Part shown: piece after piece, positions 10,961 through 22,603 of the stretch | Numbering within the stretch: the first letter of the stretch is position 1 | Layout: each line of letters begins with the position of its first letter | NCBI GenBank assembly: GCA_021613375.1 | Contig: CM038725.1 | Span: forward strand, 8,285,089 to 8,349,088 | Source of the DNA: Megaleporinus macrocephalus | Taxonomy: Eukaryota > Chordata > Actinopteri > Characiformes > Anostomidae | Length of the DNA stretch: 64,000 nt | Direction: 5' to 3' | Position numbers and translations under genes: made by a program | The notes under the pieces: generated by a model | The model's database searches: none | What the model was told of the DNA's origin: nothing | Seen by the model: the letters and a program-made list of their open reading frames with translations, nothing else

Positions 10961-12070
10961 GTACTCCTAAGAGATAGAGGTTAATAGAGGTTCTTTACAA
11001 TAACATTAGTGACCATTTGAAAGGTTCTTCAGGAAAGCGAATGTGCTTCTTGTAAGACACCGCTCCGAAGAGCTCTGTCTGGTACCTTCATACAGGCTAA
11101 AAATAAATCTATAGTGTTCCATCTGCATGCTAATTCTAAATCCACTCTCCAGCTTTAAATATCGAATCGCCTGAATACCAATTACTTTGTTGTTATTGCA
11201 GTGATGTGGGCAGGTCCCTGATGCTATTAGCTGGAGACAAATGCTTTTGGTTGGGAACAGCAAATGAAGAGCTGACTTTTAACATGCTTTGTTCTGTACT
11301 CAGAGAGAGCCTCTCCAAAGCCCTTGCCCTGAGGTTGCATGCGGACGTTTTCTGAGGCAGCTCAGTGTTTCTTACCGTCTGTACAAGGGACTTCTGTCTT
11401 GTGCTTCTAAAGGTACAATAGATCCACCAGCTCCACTGACAGCAGGCTTTTGTAGAATCTCCGACAAGAACACTTTGATGTTCAACAGATTCATTGTATC
11501 TGAAGTATCAGGTTAATTAAGAATGGTCTATGCAGGTGGCTTTTACTACATCATCCGCAGTATAATCCATATGCACGCTACCAGTCAAAAGTTAGGAACC
11601 ACCTAACTGACGATACCTTTGTATAATTATAAAGATGTTTTGATCCTACAAATATTGGTACACCGCCTGCCTCTGAACACCGACTCCCATCTGACAGTCA
11701 TAAAGTTGGTGCCGCTCGGTTGGTTTGAAATTGTTGACCGTTTGAAAAGGCCAGCAGCTCTTTTGATTGAGTGAGCATTTCATGATAAATTGACCAACAG
11801 AAATGAGCCTGAGCTGTCTTGTTTATTCCATGCATAGTCTAAAACTATGAACACTCAAAAAACTCTTTGCATAATCTTTAATAGCCCTATTCAATCCAAA
11901 AGAAAGCGCTGAGTCTAGAACTGGTTCCTTTCAGTCTTAGAATCTTGGTTCTATTTAGAGAACCAGACTGCATTTGCATAAGTTTTATTTTCAAGTATTA
12001 TTATCATGAACAGAGGTAGAATACACCACAGAGGTAGAATACACCGCTGTACAGTGGTAGTAAACAGTAG
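10961..12070. other. Mostly unique DNA with worn Tc1-like and MITE traces
   Basis: A terminus-like CTACCAGTCAAAAGTTAGGA lies near 11580. A fragment of the family A MITE ('tttcatgataaattgaccaa') lies near 11778. No gene is recognised; frames at 11006-11516 lack any domain. Confidence 0.45.
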
Positions 12071-14088
12071 CAACAGCCACATCCATACTTACCAACACTC
12101 CTCTATAGGTCTAATCCACACATATATCCTCTATGTGTCTAATCCACACATATATCCACTATATGTCTAATCCACAGTCATATTAACCCTCACTCCTCTA
12201 TGTGTGTAATCAAAAGCCATACTAATCCACAATTATACTAACCTGTAATCCACTATATGTTAAATCACCAGCCATACTGACCCTCACTCCTCTATGTGTC
12301 AAATCCACAGTCAAAATGACCCTCACTCATCTGTGTCTAATCCACAGCCATACTAACCCTCACTCCTCTATGTGTCTAATCCACAGCCATACTAATCCAC
12401 AGTTATACTAACCTGTAATCCACTATATTTCTAATCCACAGTCATACTGACCCTCACTCCTCTGTGTCTAATCCACAGTCATACTGACCGTCGTTCCTCT
12501 ATGTGTCTAATCCACAGTTATACTGACCCTCACTTCTCTATGTGTCTAATCCACAGTCATACTGATACTCCTCTATGTGTCTTATCCACAGTAATATATT
12601 GACCCCCATTTCTCGCTGTGTCTAATCCACAGTCATACTGACCCTCACTGCTCTATGTGTGTAATCCACAGTCATATTGAGCATCAGTCCTCTATTTGTC
12701 CAATCCACAGTCATACTGACCCTCACTGCTCTATGTGTGTAATCCACAGTCATATTGAGCATCAGTCCTCTATTTGTCCAATCCACAGTCATACTGATCC
12801 ACACTTCTGTATGTGTCTAATTTACAGTCATGCCGACCCTCACTCCTCTATGTGTCTAATCCACAGTCATACTGATACTCCTCTATGTGTCTAATCCACA
12901 GTCATATTGACCCCCATTTCTCGCTGTGTCTAATCCACAGTCATACTGACCCTCACTACTCTGTGGATCAACAGTCATACTAATCCATAGTTATACTAAC
13001 CTGCAATCCACTGTATGCCTAATCCACAGCCATACTGACCCTCGGTCCTCTATGTGTCTAATCCACAGTCATACTGATCCTCGCTCCTCTATGTGTCTAA
13101 TCCACAGTCAAAATGACCCTCACTCCTCTATGTGTCTAATCCACAGCCATACTGACCCTCACTCCTCTGTGTGTCTAATCAACAGTCACACTAATCCACA
13201 GTTATACTAACCTGTAATCCACTATATGTCTAATCCACAGTCATACTGACTCTCACTCCTCTGTGTCTAATCCACAGTCATACTGACTGTCGTTCCTCTA
13301 TGTGTCTAATCCACAGTTATACTGACCCTCACTCCTATATGTGTCTGATCCACAGTCATACTGATCCTCACTCCTCTAAGTGTCTAATCCACAGTCATAC
13401 TGACCCTCACTCCTCTATGTGTCTAATCAACAGTAATACTAATCCACAGTTATACTAACCTGTAATCCACTATATGTCTAATCCACAGTCATACTGACTC
13501 TCACTCCTCTGTGTCTAATAAACAGTCATACTGACCATCGTTCCTCTATGTGTCTAATCCACAGTTATACTGACCCTCACTCCTATATGTGTCTAATCCA
13601 CAGTTATACTGATACTCCTCTATGTGTCTTATCCACAGTCATATTGACCCCCATTTCTCGCTGAGTCTAATCCACAGTCATAAGGACCCTCACTGCTCTG
13701 TGTCTAATCAACAGTCATACTAATCCATAGTTATACTAACCTGCAATCCACTGTATGCCTAATACACAGCCATACTGACCCTCGCTCCTCTATGTGTCTA
13801 ATCCACAGCCATACTGACCCTCGCTCCTCTATGTGTCTAATCCACAGCCATACTGACCCTCGCTCCTCTATGTGTCTAATCCACAGCCATACTGACCCTC
13901 GCTCCTCTATGTGTCTAATCCACAGTCATACTGACCCTCACTCCTCTATGTGTCTAATCCACAGACATACTGATCCTCGCTCCTCTATGTGTCTAATCCA
14001 CAGCCATACTGACCCTCACTCCTCTATGTGTCTAATCCACAGACATACTGATCCTCGCTCCTCTATGTGTCTAATCCACAGCTGTACT
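12071..14088 (+). repeat. 39-bp minisatellite with higher-order structure
   Basis: About 50 units of 39 bp contain the core 'tatgtgtctaatccacagtc' plus 'atactgaccctcactcctc'. The first 230 bp are degenerate and the last 300 bp (13790-14088) are the most uniform. A divergent variant ('ttatactaacctgtaatcca') recurs near 12230, 12390, 12979, 13190, 13438 and 13719, and a 78-bp dimer is repeated twice at 12640-12795. Because 39 is a multiple of three, it gives a 103-codon frame of 13-residue repeats (MCLIHSHTDPHSS), which is not a gene. Confidence 0.95.
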
Positions 14089-15230
14089 GAGACGAAGATA
14101 TGATTCATTTTGTGAAACATTCTGTTCTCCAGTCTGGCCTTGCCTCATAAAACACAGTATTCCTGTTGGCGGATATTATTCATGAAGGGTCAACTTTTGC
14201 TCTAAGCAGGCGTTTAAAAGCTCTAGCAGGCTCCCACGCATTCTATGCATAGACCTGTTACTGCGCAGAACGCCGGGTACTGACCTCTGGATTTTGGTCT
14301 TCAATAGGACTCCTGCTACGGCTCTGTGAAGAGTGAGGTAAGATGTTAAAACCATATATTCACACGCTGGCTAAGTGCGGTGCTTGGTTACAAAAGGCTT
14401 TCAGGGAGTGAATAACTCACATGAGTAGTCGCCTTTATGAAAGATCCTTGAAGTTCTAGAAGCAGGCAAAGAGAAAAAAAAATAAAAGCAAAACCTTGTG
14501 TACTTTTCAGATGCCAGTATGAATGTCAATGGGCCTCTGCATAAAGGAGTCTTGCTATAAAGGCGAGAACTCTTACAAAACATCCCAGAGCACTCTCACG
14601 GGGATTGCCACTGGCACCACGTGACTCGGCATCACGTGCTAGACCCACAGGTGAGCAGCCTTTTGTCTTCATTGCGGCGGCAAATTGAACGTGTTCGCAG
14701 AGGATGGCTGTAAGAATGACGCCTGACAGATTTCTGGCAGGTGGAGCGTTTCGGGCATCAGTGAAGGTTAACCTGACACAAGAAAGATTCGTCTCCAGCA
14801 AGCTAGACAGTGCTGACCCTTCTCAGACGTCTCAACAAGTTGAAGCAGCTGTAGAGTGATGACTAAATAGATGACTGCTTGAACAAGTACCTGATCGAGG
14901 GTCTTATCCAATCAGAGGTGGTAATGAATGCAAATGCGCTGAAGGACAGTCTAAGAACGCACCAGATCTTTATGAAATGAGACGAGATGTTCGTTATTCG
15001 AGACGGACGGGGGAAAATCCTTTCATTAGCAATGAGGATAATGGGCCTTTGACATCTGAGTAATAAATGATGAAACACCCCTCCACTCACAAGCTGTTCT
15101 GAGAACTTCGGCTTTGTAACTCGCAAAACATCAAAGGAACCCAACAGAGGAGCAACCATTTACACTCCAGCCTTATGATCTGCATGGGTCTTATTCAGTA
15201 ACTGCCATAAATGTGTTTAATTAAGGAATA
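14089..15230. other. Unique DNA, candidate conserved non-coding block
   Basis: There are no repeats and only unconvincing open frames of under 100 codons. The sequence is of balanced composition and includes 'tagcaatgaggataatgggc' and nearby TAAT cores, as seen in vertebrate developmental enhancers. Conservation cannot be judged from one sequence. Confidence 0.3.
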
Positions 15231-15450
15231 TATCCTCGCTGTCCAAAGAAAAATCGTATCTCAATTTTGGTCAAATTTCATTTTTCTGCATCATTTCGAC
15301 AGCTGCCATTCATATTGTGTGAAAGTTTCACAGTGAACGGACCAATAGAAATGCTCCAAAATAGCTTGGAAACAATTCAGGTTCCACTGACATATATTAA
15401 AAGTAAGGACAGTTTTTGGTCTCTCGTGTAAAGTTGGCATTTCGGAGATG
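15231..15450. mobile_element. Family A MITE, partial copy
   Basis: It starts TATCCTCGCTGTCCAAAGAA and carries 'caatagaaatgctccaaaat' and 'ggttccactgacatatatta'. The right terminal repeat is degraded. Confidence 0.7.
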
Positions 15451-16045
15451 CTTTGGATGATATGCAATCAGAATGTTTTGGGAAGTAATGCCAGCTTTAT
15501 TTATTTATTTATTTATTTTAAATTAGAAACTATCAAACCATTTCAATCCCAATCAATCATATAATGTGGTGTAAGGATGGAATGAGTGGAATGATGGAAG
15601 AATGGGATTATATGGGAGTTTCTTGGACCACATTAAACATCTTTTACATATTAATGTCACACACATACAGGCTTAAGGTTTAGGGATGCTTCAACACCTA
15701 CCTTGTTTAACCCTGACTAACAGATTTGTTGGTCTAAACCAAAGTAGCAGGTGTGAAAGGTGCCTCAGACCAAAGAGGTGGTCTCAGTCCAGATCAAACT
15801 AAATCATGGGTTGGTCCATTTGCAGTTTGGAAACAGGTTTTTAAAAAAGGGTTTTGGACTTTTCGGAAAGTTCAGACCAATTACAGGAAGTTGAGGCAGA
15901 CTTTCATCACTTATTAAAAAAGAGAAGAAGAAAAAGAGCAAGTAGAAATGAGAAGAGGAGACAAAATACTTCCCTATAATTTGTGCTGTTGAAAAAGTCT
16001 GACATCAACTTTCATAAAAAAAGGGCAGAGAAGCACCAAACCTTA
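15451..16045. other. Unique DNA with a short (TTTA)n run
   Basis: (TTTA)n lies at about 15498-15520. The remainder, including an A/G-rich stretch at 15905-15965, shows no recognised element or gene. Confidence 0.45.
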
Positions 16046-16085
16046 TGCACCACCAGTCAAAAGTTTGGACACACCTAACCGAGTA

Positions 16086-16250
16086 TTATCGCTGTCCAAT
16101 GAAAAACAAATATCTTCAAAATTGCAGCTTTACAGGAGAGGACGAAAAAGGTCTTTACCTTTAATGTAAGTTAATGGAACCAGATTTTTTTTCAACCCGT
16201 TTTGGAACACTTCTATTGGTCCATTCATCATGGAACGTTTACATGATATA
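16086..16250. mobile_element. Family A MITE, left half
   Basis: It starts ATCGCTGTCCAATGAAAAAC and runs through 'ttggtccattcatcatggaa'. The right half is missing where the LINE begins. Confidence 0.7.
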
Positions 16251-16268
16251 GAGATCCACAGTCATGTT

Positions 16269-16850
16269 CAATAATAATAATAAGTTAAATTTATATAGCG
16301 CCTTTCTCATACCCAAGGATGCTTTACATCGATAGGAGGAAAAAAAAAATCTGTGAGCAGCAGAGAGAAAGTACTGAGAAAAGAGGTAGTTTAAAGTTGA
16401 GCTTTGTAGGAGAAAGAGTGAGTGACAGTCAAGAAGAGATTGTGGTAATGAGTTCCACAGTTTGGGGGCCATGACGCTGAAAGCTCTCCCCCCAACAGTG
16501 ACCAGTCTGAAATTTGGAACAGACAGACAACCTGCTTCAGAGGACCTAAGAGTTCAGACAGGGTAGTACGGGTGCAGGAGCTCAGCTGGGTAGGCAGGAG
16601 CTAAACCATGAAGAGATTTGTATGCTAGCAGGAGGAGTTTAAACTTGATCTGAAGCTGGACAGGTAGCCAGTGTAACTGTAATAGACCTGGGGTGCTGTT
16701 TTAGAACGAGTGAGTGAGTATTCTAGCTGATGAGATTTGTACGTATTGAAGGGGATGAATAGCTCTGTTTGGAATGCCAATAAGCAGAGAGTTACAGTAG
16801 TCTAATCGGGATGATACTAATGCATGGACCAGAGTGGACCAAAACATTTT
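16269..16850 (-). mobile_element. LINE 3' fragment (L2/Rex1-like) with degenerate reverse transcriptase C-terminus
   Basis: On the minus strand the peptide segments 'LVSSRLDYCNSLLIGIPN' (16701-16934 frame) and 'MAPKLWNSLPQSLL' (16239-16472 frame) are in the order found at the C-terminal end of fish non-LTR reverse transcriptases. They lie in different frames, so the copy is broken. The 3' end, read on the minus strand, is GCGCTATATAAATTTAACTT followed by (ATT)n, a common LINE 3' end. The exact clade is uncertain. Confidence 0.75.
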
Positions 16851-17228
16851 ACTGTATTTTAACAAAAAATGAGAATGTATATTTTTATAAAACCCCCAAA
16901 CCTGTTTATCAGAACAAGATCTCAGCATGTACACTATCTTCTTCAGTCCTGTTAGAGAAGCAGCTCATGTGGCTCCTCATGAAGCTGCTGGTCAGAATGT
17001 TCAAAGTACGTAAACCTGCATCAGAGCAAATGAGCTCATTTCTAAAAGACCCTCTAAACATTCTTTAAACACAACCAGAAGCTCCATTCTGGTCCGGGAA
17101 TAATTCCATACATGCTATTTTATAGTTTTAATGTCTTCACAATTATTCACTAATATTATTACTATTATATAGTAATAAATAGTAAAAAAAAAAAGTATGT
17201 GTGTCCAAACTTTTGACTGAAAGAGTAC

Positions 17229-17252
17229 CTTATTTGCTGATGATGAGAGGAT

Positions 17253-17283
<31 letters not shown>

Positions 17284-18064
17284 CATGATGGGATGGGAAA
17301 CATGTGCAGTATATCAAGCTATATTGATGCTTACCCGCTTGGCACAAGAGTGCATGTGCTAAAAATGAATTGGTGCATCCCAACAACCTCTGAATATTTA
17401 CCGCACCTGCCACTTCAGTCTGGTCGAATACATTTGAAAGACTTTCTGAGCGGGTTCGCCTCTACATGTGTGTATATTACAGCTCTGTCATATAATTTCA
17501 CAGTCAGTACTGCAACGTCTGCGCAGTCTTGCGCAACACTCTGCTGCAATAAATGTGCAGGATGGCATCATAAAAAGCAGAGAGCCGCCAAACTGACATC
17601 ACGCCTACATCAAACGTATCCAATTCGACACACTGAACAATGTCAAGCTCAGGGAGACACAGCCAATGTAGGTGATGACGACAGGATGTGGGTCAGGCAA
17701 AGTTCGTAAGACGCTCATTAATCAAATCAAATAAAAAAAAAAATCTAAACTTCAAAACAGGAAAATACAAAATCAGCATTATACTGATAAAGGCATGTTG
17801 CCAATAGCAGGTCATTAGCTTACATCCTTGGACGACACATCCTTTACCAAGTTTTGCCTGAGTTCTCTTTGAATACTCACTTTCAACACACTTGCAATCA
17901 TCAGACTTAGAAAAACGATCTGAAGCACAACCTTGTTACTAAATGCTCCTCTTCACTTTGTGTGCAGTTACACATTTCCACCAGAGAGGTCTCCAAATCC
18001 CCAAAACATACATAGTGTAGCTTTAGAACTTATAAGTTAGAACTGTTAGCCACTTGCGTTTGCA
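17229..18064. other. Unique DNA with a (GA)n run
   Basis: (GA)n lies at 17252-17279. A 152-codon plus-strand frame at 17251-17709 starts inside the GA run and has no recognisable domain. I do not call it a gene. Confidence 0.4.
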
Positions 18065-18300
18065 GACCACGGAATCTAAGCTCTGCATTTAACCCAATGG
18101 GCAGTGATACTCCCATGTTAACACACTAGTAAACACACACACTAGGGGGCAGTACCCACACTTGCCCAGAGCAGTAGGCAGCCTTATCTACAGTGCTTGG
18201 GGAGCATATGGGTGTCTTGCTCAAGGGCACTTCAGTCATGTTCCATCAGTTCAGGGGATCAAATCAGCGACCTTCTGAGGGCCTAAACTTCCTGCCCCCT
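18065..18300 (-). mobile_element. tRNA-derived SINE, minus-strand copy
   Basis: Read on the minus strand, it has 'cccttgagcaagacaccca', 'gctctgggcaagtgtgggta' and 'ctgccccctagtgtgtgtgt', the body and tail of the SINE at 3030 and 27740. The promoter head is degraded or missing, though a B-box-like GATTTGATCCCC remains. Confidence 0.7.
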
Positions 18301-19514
18301 AAAAAACAGTAAGTCCCCTTAAAAAAGTAAGCCTTTGAATGTTTAGTTCATTGAACTTTAAGTAGTTGTTTTCTGTTTACTTCACGATGTGAAGTTAAAT
18401 GTAGTCTGAGAGCAACCAGGCTTTAAAATTGCCATGACTATAGCTTTACAGTGTTTATACTCATTTGATAGAGATGTCTGTTTTCCAGGCCCACAAGAAA
18501 CCAAAACAAGTGGCAGTGAATGCAGAATAGGATTTGCTTGGACGACTGAAGGTTTGTTGGAGACTGAAGGTTGTTAAGCATTCCCCCGCAGAATAGCGTG
18601 GCACGGAGGCTTTCCGGGGCGAATGCAGTCTGTAGGCGTCGTGCCAGCTTCTCCTCAGGGAGGAATCGCTGTCTACATTGTCCCTCGGCTCTCAGCAGAT
18701 AAGCAAATGCATGGCTCTGATCCACCGGAGTGTTCATCCAGGGCTCCAGACGCACACGCCACAGACGGGACCCGGCAGCCGCGGGCCCTACAACAGCCCC
18801 CCCTCACTGAAGACGCATGTTTAACAGCAGACCTTACATGAGGCCTTTCTGCCAGACGAGGAGGAAAAACTCAGTCTCTGCTTTATTAGACACAAAGTCT
18901 GAGGCAGATGAAAAGCTCTTCCCGGGTCGTGGGCATTATCTGAGTGCCATGTCAACCAAGGTCATTCTCCACCGTGTAAGATGGATGAGGGTATTCTGAA
19001 ACAACGCCGGTGTCTAATGCAGAATGCATGTCCACACAAAGTGGTTTTAAAGTTTAATACAGGAGGTTTTCAGCGAAGGACACCGAGGCTAAAAAATGCA
19101 TACAGGAGCACACCAGGGAGAATGTCATCTCCCAGCACTGCTCGCTACATACAGAGTTATGGGCATTGTTATCATATTGTTCTACATCCTCGTATTGGCT
19201 TTAACTTTTGTTCAGCAGTGTTTGGATTGTTGGTCTTTAGCAGTGTGTGATGTCTCTGGTTTCTTAATAAAAACTTTTCATCCAAAAACTTTACAGTTAC
19301 CATGATTACAACTTTAGCTGTTTAGGGGCTGATCAGCAATAATTCTTTCAATATATAATAAAACTTTCAATATATTGAACTTTTGCACAATACTGTATAT
19401 TCATGCCTGTCAGTAAAAACCATAATACTAAAAATGTCTTGAGTACCTTTTTCATTTTTTAAAAAAATATGTTAGTTTTTTGTCATTTGCATGTTGGTGC
19501 ATACATGCACTGAA

Positions 19515-19516
<2 letters not shown>
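18301..19516. other. Unique DNA, no gene recognised
   Basis: The region 18590-18990 is relatively GC-rich with overlapping open frames on both strands, none with a domain I recognise. It might contain an exon or a conserved element, but no splice-bounded frame stands out. Confidence 0.35.

Positions 19517-19592
<76 letters not shown>
19517..19592. repeat. (AT)n microsatellite beside a MITE
   Basis: An AT dinucleotide run of about 76 bp is immediately followed by the terminus of a family A MITE. Confidence 0.95.
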
Positions 19593-19593
<1 letters not shown>

Positions 19594-19594
<1 letters not shown>

Positions 19595-19770
19595 TTGTCG
19601 CTGTCCAATGGAAATCATGTATCTCTATTTTTGTCGATTTTGAGGGATTTTTTTACATTATTAGAACCAATGGCCGTTTACATTGTTTGAAAATTTCATG
19701 ATAAATGGCCCAATAGAAATGCTCCAAAATAGATTGGCAAAAGATCCTGGTTCCATTCCATTCCATTCTA
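19594..19770. mobile_element. Family A MITE, truncated copy
   Basis: It starts CTTGTCGCTGTCCAATGGAA and contains 'tttcatgataaatggcccaa' and 'atagaaatgctccaaaatag'. It ends near 'ctggttccattcc', without the right terminal repeat. Confidence 0.7.
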
Positions 19771-19779
19771 CTTTAGAAC

Positions 19780-19870
19780 ACTACCAGCCAAACATTTTAG
19801 AACTGTTTGACCTACAACATTAGACCAGTAGTGTGTGTGTATATATATATGTGTGTGTGTATTTGTATTG
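19780..19870. mobile_element. Tc1-like terminus fragment
   Basis: CACTACCAGCCAAACATTTT near 19789 is nearly the unit of the 24-bp array at 38040-39690. 'accagtagtgtgtgtg' about 40 bp later may be the paired end of a very short element. Confidence 0.45.
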
Positions 19871-20047
19871 TAGCCCCAATAAATACAACAAAATACAATA
19901 TATTTCCATATAGTAAATAACTATAAATATACACTAAATATACAAGAGACGTGTGTAGAGGCAAGCTTAATCTAAGAATGTATATACATATTTAAAATTA
20001 TTAGTTATATTGTCAGTAGCAGAGATATAAATAAATAGAATTGCAAA

Positions 20048-20165
20048 GCGGCTGAGTGAAATGTTATTGGGGTCTCGCAGCTTCAGAGTTTGTTCAGAGG
20101 TTTGATTCCCGGTGGGGGCTGTGGGTGTGTCTGCTTGGGTTTCTAGATGCTAAATTGCCCCCTAT

Positions 20166-20197
<32 letters not shown>

Positions 20198-20285
20198 TAC
20201 TGTGTATGTCTATGTCCAGGGTGCCCAGTGAGCGCTGGGATAGGCTCCCACACCACCCAGAAGGATAAGCGTATTGAAACATGAT
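20048..20285 (+). mobile_element. tRNA-derived SINE of the common fish type
   Basis: A degraded head ('ggtttgattcccggtggggg', B-box-like) is followed by 'gctaaattgccccctatgtg', a (GT)n run at 20168-20196, and 'gctgggataggctcccacac' with 'acccagaaggataagcg'. These are the familiar body and 3' region of a widespread teleost SINE whose intact head reads CACGGTGGTGTAGTGGTTAG. That head is the unit of the arrays at 26551 and 59574. Confidence 0.7.
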
Positions 20286-21120
20286 TGAATATAATGCTGG
20301 AGATGTTGGACTGATTTCTTCACTCAAATATATTTAAAGAAAGAATGTAGCATACATGGTTTTTTGGCCTCCGTCCACACGCACTAGAAGTTTTACAGTT
20401 GACTGTAAGCAGTGTTGACTAATTGCTGATGCAATATAAATAACACGGCAGAACTTTGCAACGAGCAACATTCAGACTTTTAAAACCAGTGACAGAGCCA
20501 AACTCCACAGGTCAGTGGAGCTTGACGTGCCCTTTACAATGAGATGCTTACCCGCGGCAGAGCTCCAGAGAGCTGGAGGAGAGCTCCAGAGGAAATTGTG
20601 AGCTCCATAACAGAAATAAGAATCACTGACTTCAACCTTTACCTTTAGGATTATAGAGCGTAATGCTCCCTCTCCAACTTTTCTTCATTGTACTCTTTGG
20701 GAAACCAGAGATAGGGAGGTTCAATATCTGATCTATAAAGATAGTTGGAGAAATGTTAGAATGAAGACACCTCCACAGGGTACAGCATGAAGTGCCCTTT
20801 CCAACAAGCCCTGGTGGTGCACATTGGTATCCTCCAGGAAATCTCCAGGAGATATAGACCCTGGAGTCACCAACATCCTCACCAGCAGCCAATTGCACCA
20901 GCTACATGTACATTGGACCGTAGGTTGGGGTGTTAAGTCTATCCCGTCTCTTATGTTGAGAGTAGTTAGTTTAAACTAGCAGCGCACAAATTTCTTAGCT
21001 AGTCATCTTAACTAGTAGTGTGTAGAGTGATAGGAGATCAAAACACTCTCTCACAAAATGGCGTTTGTACTCTCTGTAGTCAAGCAGCAGTGCTTCTGAT
21101 CCATTCAGACACCGACGGTG
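20286..21120. other. Unique DNA, no gene seen
   Basis: Short open frames only, without recognisable domains or repeats. Confidence 0.4.
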
Positions 21121-21129
21121 GCAGTTACT

Positions 21130-21275
21130 GCTTTTGCCCATCTTGTCTTGTGTTTTGTGCACACACACTACTGAACACACACACACTAGGGGGCAGTAAG
21201 CACAATTCCCCAAAGCGGTGGACAGCCCTATCCACGGTTTCCGGGGAGCAGTCAGAGTATCACTAGGCTGGTTCA
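21130..21275 (-). mobile_element. tRNA-derived SINE, minus-strand partial copy
   Basis: Read on the minus strand it has 'gtggatagggctgtccaccg' and 'ttactgccccctagtgtgtg', the 3' half of the SINE. The head is absent. Confidence 0.7.
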
Positions 21276-21392
21276 CTAACCTCCAGCCCAAATGTAAAGA
21301 CAACCAAAAGCTCACTCCTCTCACTAAACAAGAGAAAGTGTAAGAGAGGCATACAAGACAGAAATAAACTGTTAATATGTGAAAGATGTGCT

Positions 21393-22603
21393 TGTTTTAC
21401 TTACTTTTTCTAATAATAAGCACTTTAAGATGCACTTTTTTTCAAAAGCATTTTGTTTTTTTAATGTAGCCCTTGTTTATACTTGAGGTGAGAAAAAAAC
21501 ATCATTATAAATAATTCACTGTAAAAAATTTCATTGTAAATTAACAGTAAAATAGTGGCAGCAGAGACGGCAGTATGTTACTGTAATTTTACAGTGCATC
21601 TACTGTAATTTATTTAAAAAAGAATTAAATTACAGTATATGACAGTAAAACAACTGCGTATTTATGGTACTAAGCAACTAGCCAGCCAGCCAGCCAGCTA
21701 GCTAACGAGCTAACACTGTTCAAGCTACAGTTGCTTTGCTAAATTTAGTCACTAAATGAAACAGACCTAACTAACAACATCTCTTAAAAGTTTAATAATT
21801 ATACTGACAAAACCATATCACTGCACACATTAGGAGACACGACGTTAACAGCTATCTTTTGCTTGAGTTTTACGAGGACCACCACAGCTGCAGTCCAAAC
21901 ATGTCAGCTGTAAATGCACCAGCTTGTGTCTCATGTCTAAGAACTGATTCAGATTATCTTAATTTATTTTACGAATGAACACAATACAAGCTGCTCAGCA
22001 CTTCCTGCACTGACTGAATGAGCTGAGTCTTAACTCTGTCCAATTCACTGGCCCCGCCCACTGCATAAATTTTGTTGCTTAATTGAGTAGAAGCAGTTTA
22101 AATAGTTTAATAAAAAAGGGTTATCATTAAAAAGAAACATCAGTCTGCAATCACCAGTATAATTTTGATGGATAGTCACTGGACTGTAAAGTGATGATGG
22201 TGCATATTTTAAAAGGCTGACAGAAAAAAACTGTATTATGCTGATAAATTACAGTTATTTGCTACTGATTGCATTACTGTTGATTATTTAACAGTATTTT
22301 ACAATTATTATAAAAAAAACAGTAAGAAACTGTTGTATATTCACAGTAAATTTACAGCAATTCATTACAGTGTTCATTCAGTTCAGCATTTAAAACAATA
22401 AATATTATTGAAATATACTGAGCGGTATTTGTTATTTTGTTTTGTCTTTCAGTAGCTGATGGTATAGGATGTTGATACTAGGCTACTTCAGTAAACAGGA
22501 TACACCACTGAGTCATAACACACGTTAGAAATGATGACGGTCCAGACCTTGACCTGAGGAAATCTCCTCTAACTGGACCTTACTGACTAATTAAATACCC
22601 CTG
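21393..22603 (-). mobile_element. hAT-like non-autonomous element split by another transposon
   Basis: On the minus strand it begins CAGGGGTATTTAATTAGTCA at 22603 and follows the copies at 4491 and 33628 down to about 22373. The match resumes from 21516 down to about 21393. The interruption is the 21517-22372 element. The distal terminus is not recognisable. Confidence 0.75.
21517..22372. mobile_element. CACTGTAA-type non-autonomous DNA element
   Basis: The left end is CACTGTAAAAAATTTCATTG. The right end, reverse-complemented, is CACTGTAATGAATTGCTGTA. The interior is rich in TTACAGT/ACTGTAA words and has 'gtggcagcagagacggcagt', as in common teleost MITEs of this kind. It is about 856 bp and non-coding. 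It sits inside the hAT-like element, so it is the younger insertion. A clear target duplication was not resolved. Confidence 0.75.

Larger units (their letters stand above)
16046..17228 (+). mobile_element. Nested composite: Tc1-like family D element holding a MITE and a LINE
   Basis: The left terminus is CACCAGTCAAAAGTTTGGAC and the right end is TGTCCAAACTTTTGACTGAA, an inverted pair. The family A MITE half begins at 16086, a reverse-oriented LINE end occupies 16269-16850, and the native right block resumes at 16853 with 'cccccaaacctgtttatcag'. The right part closely matches 10606-10960. Confidence 0.7.

Noticed and set aside
12622..14103. Frames with 13-residue repeats (MCLIHSHTDPHSS type) on both strands
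   Set aside because: 39-bp minisatellite read in frame; no start context, splice sites or conservation of frame.
17251..17709. 152-codon plus-strand frame
   Set aside because: It starts within (GA)n and shows no domain, no splice signals and no support for the start codon.
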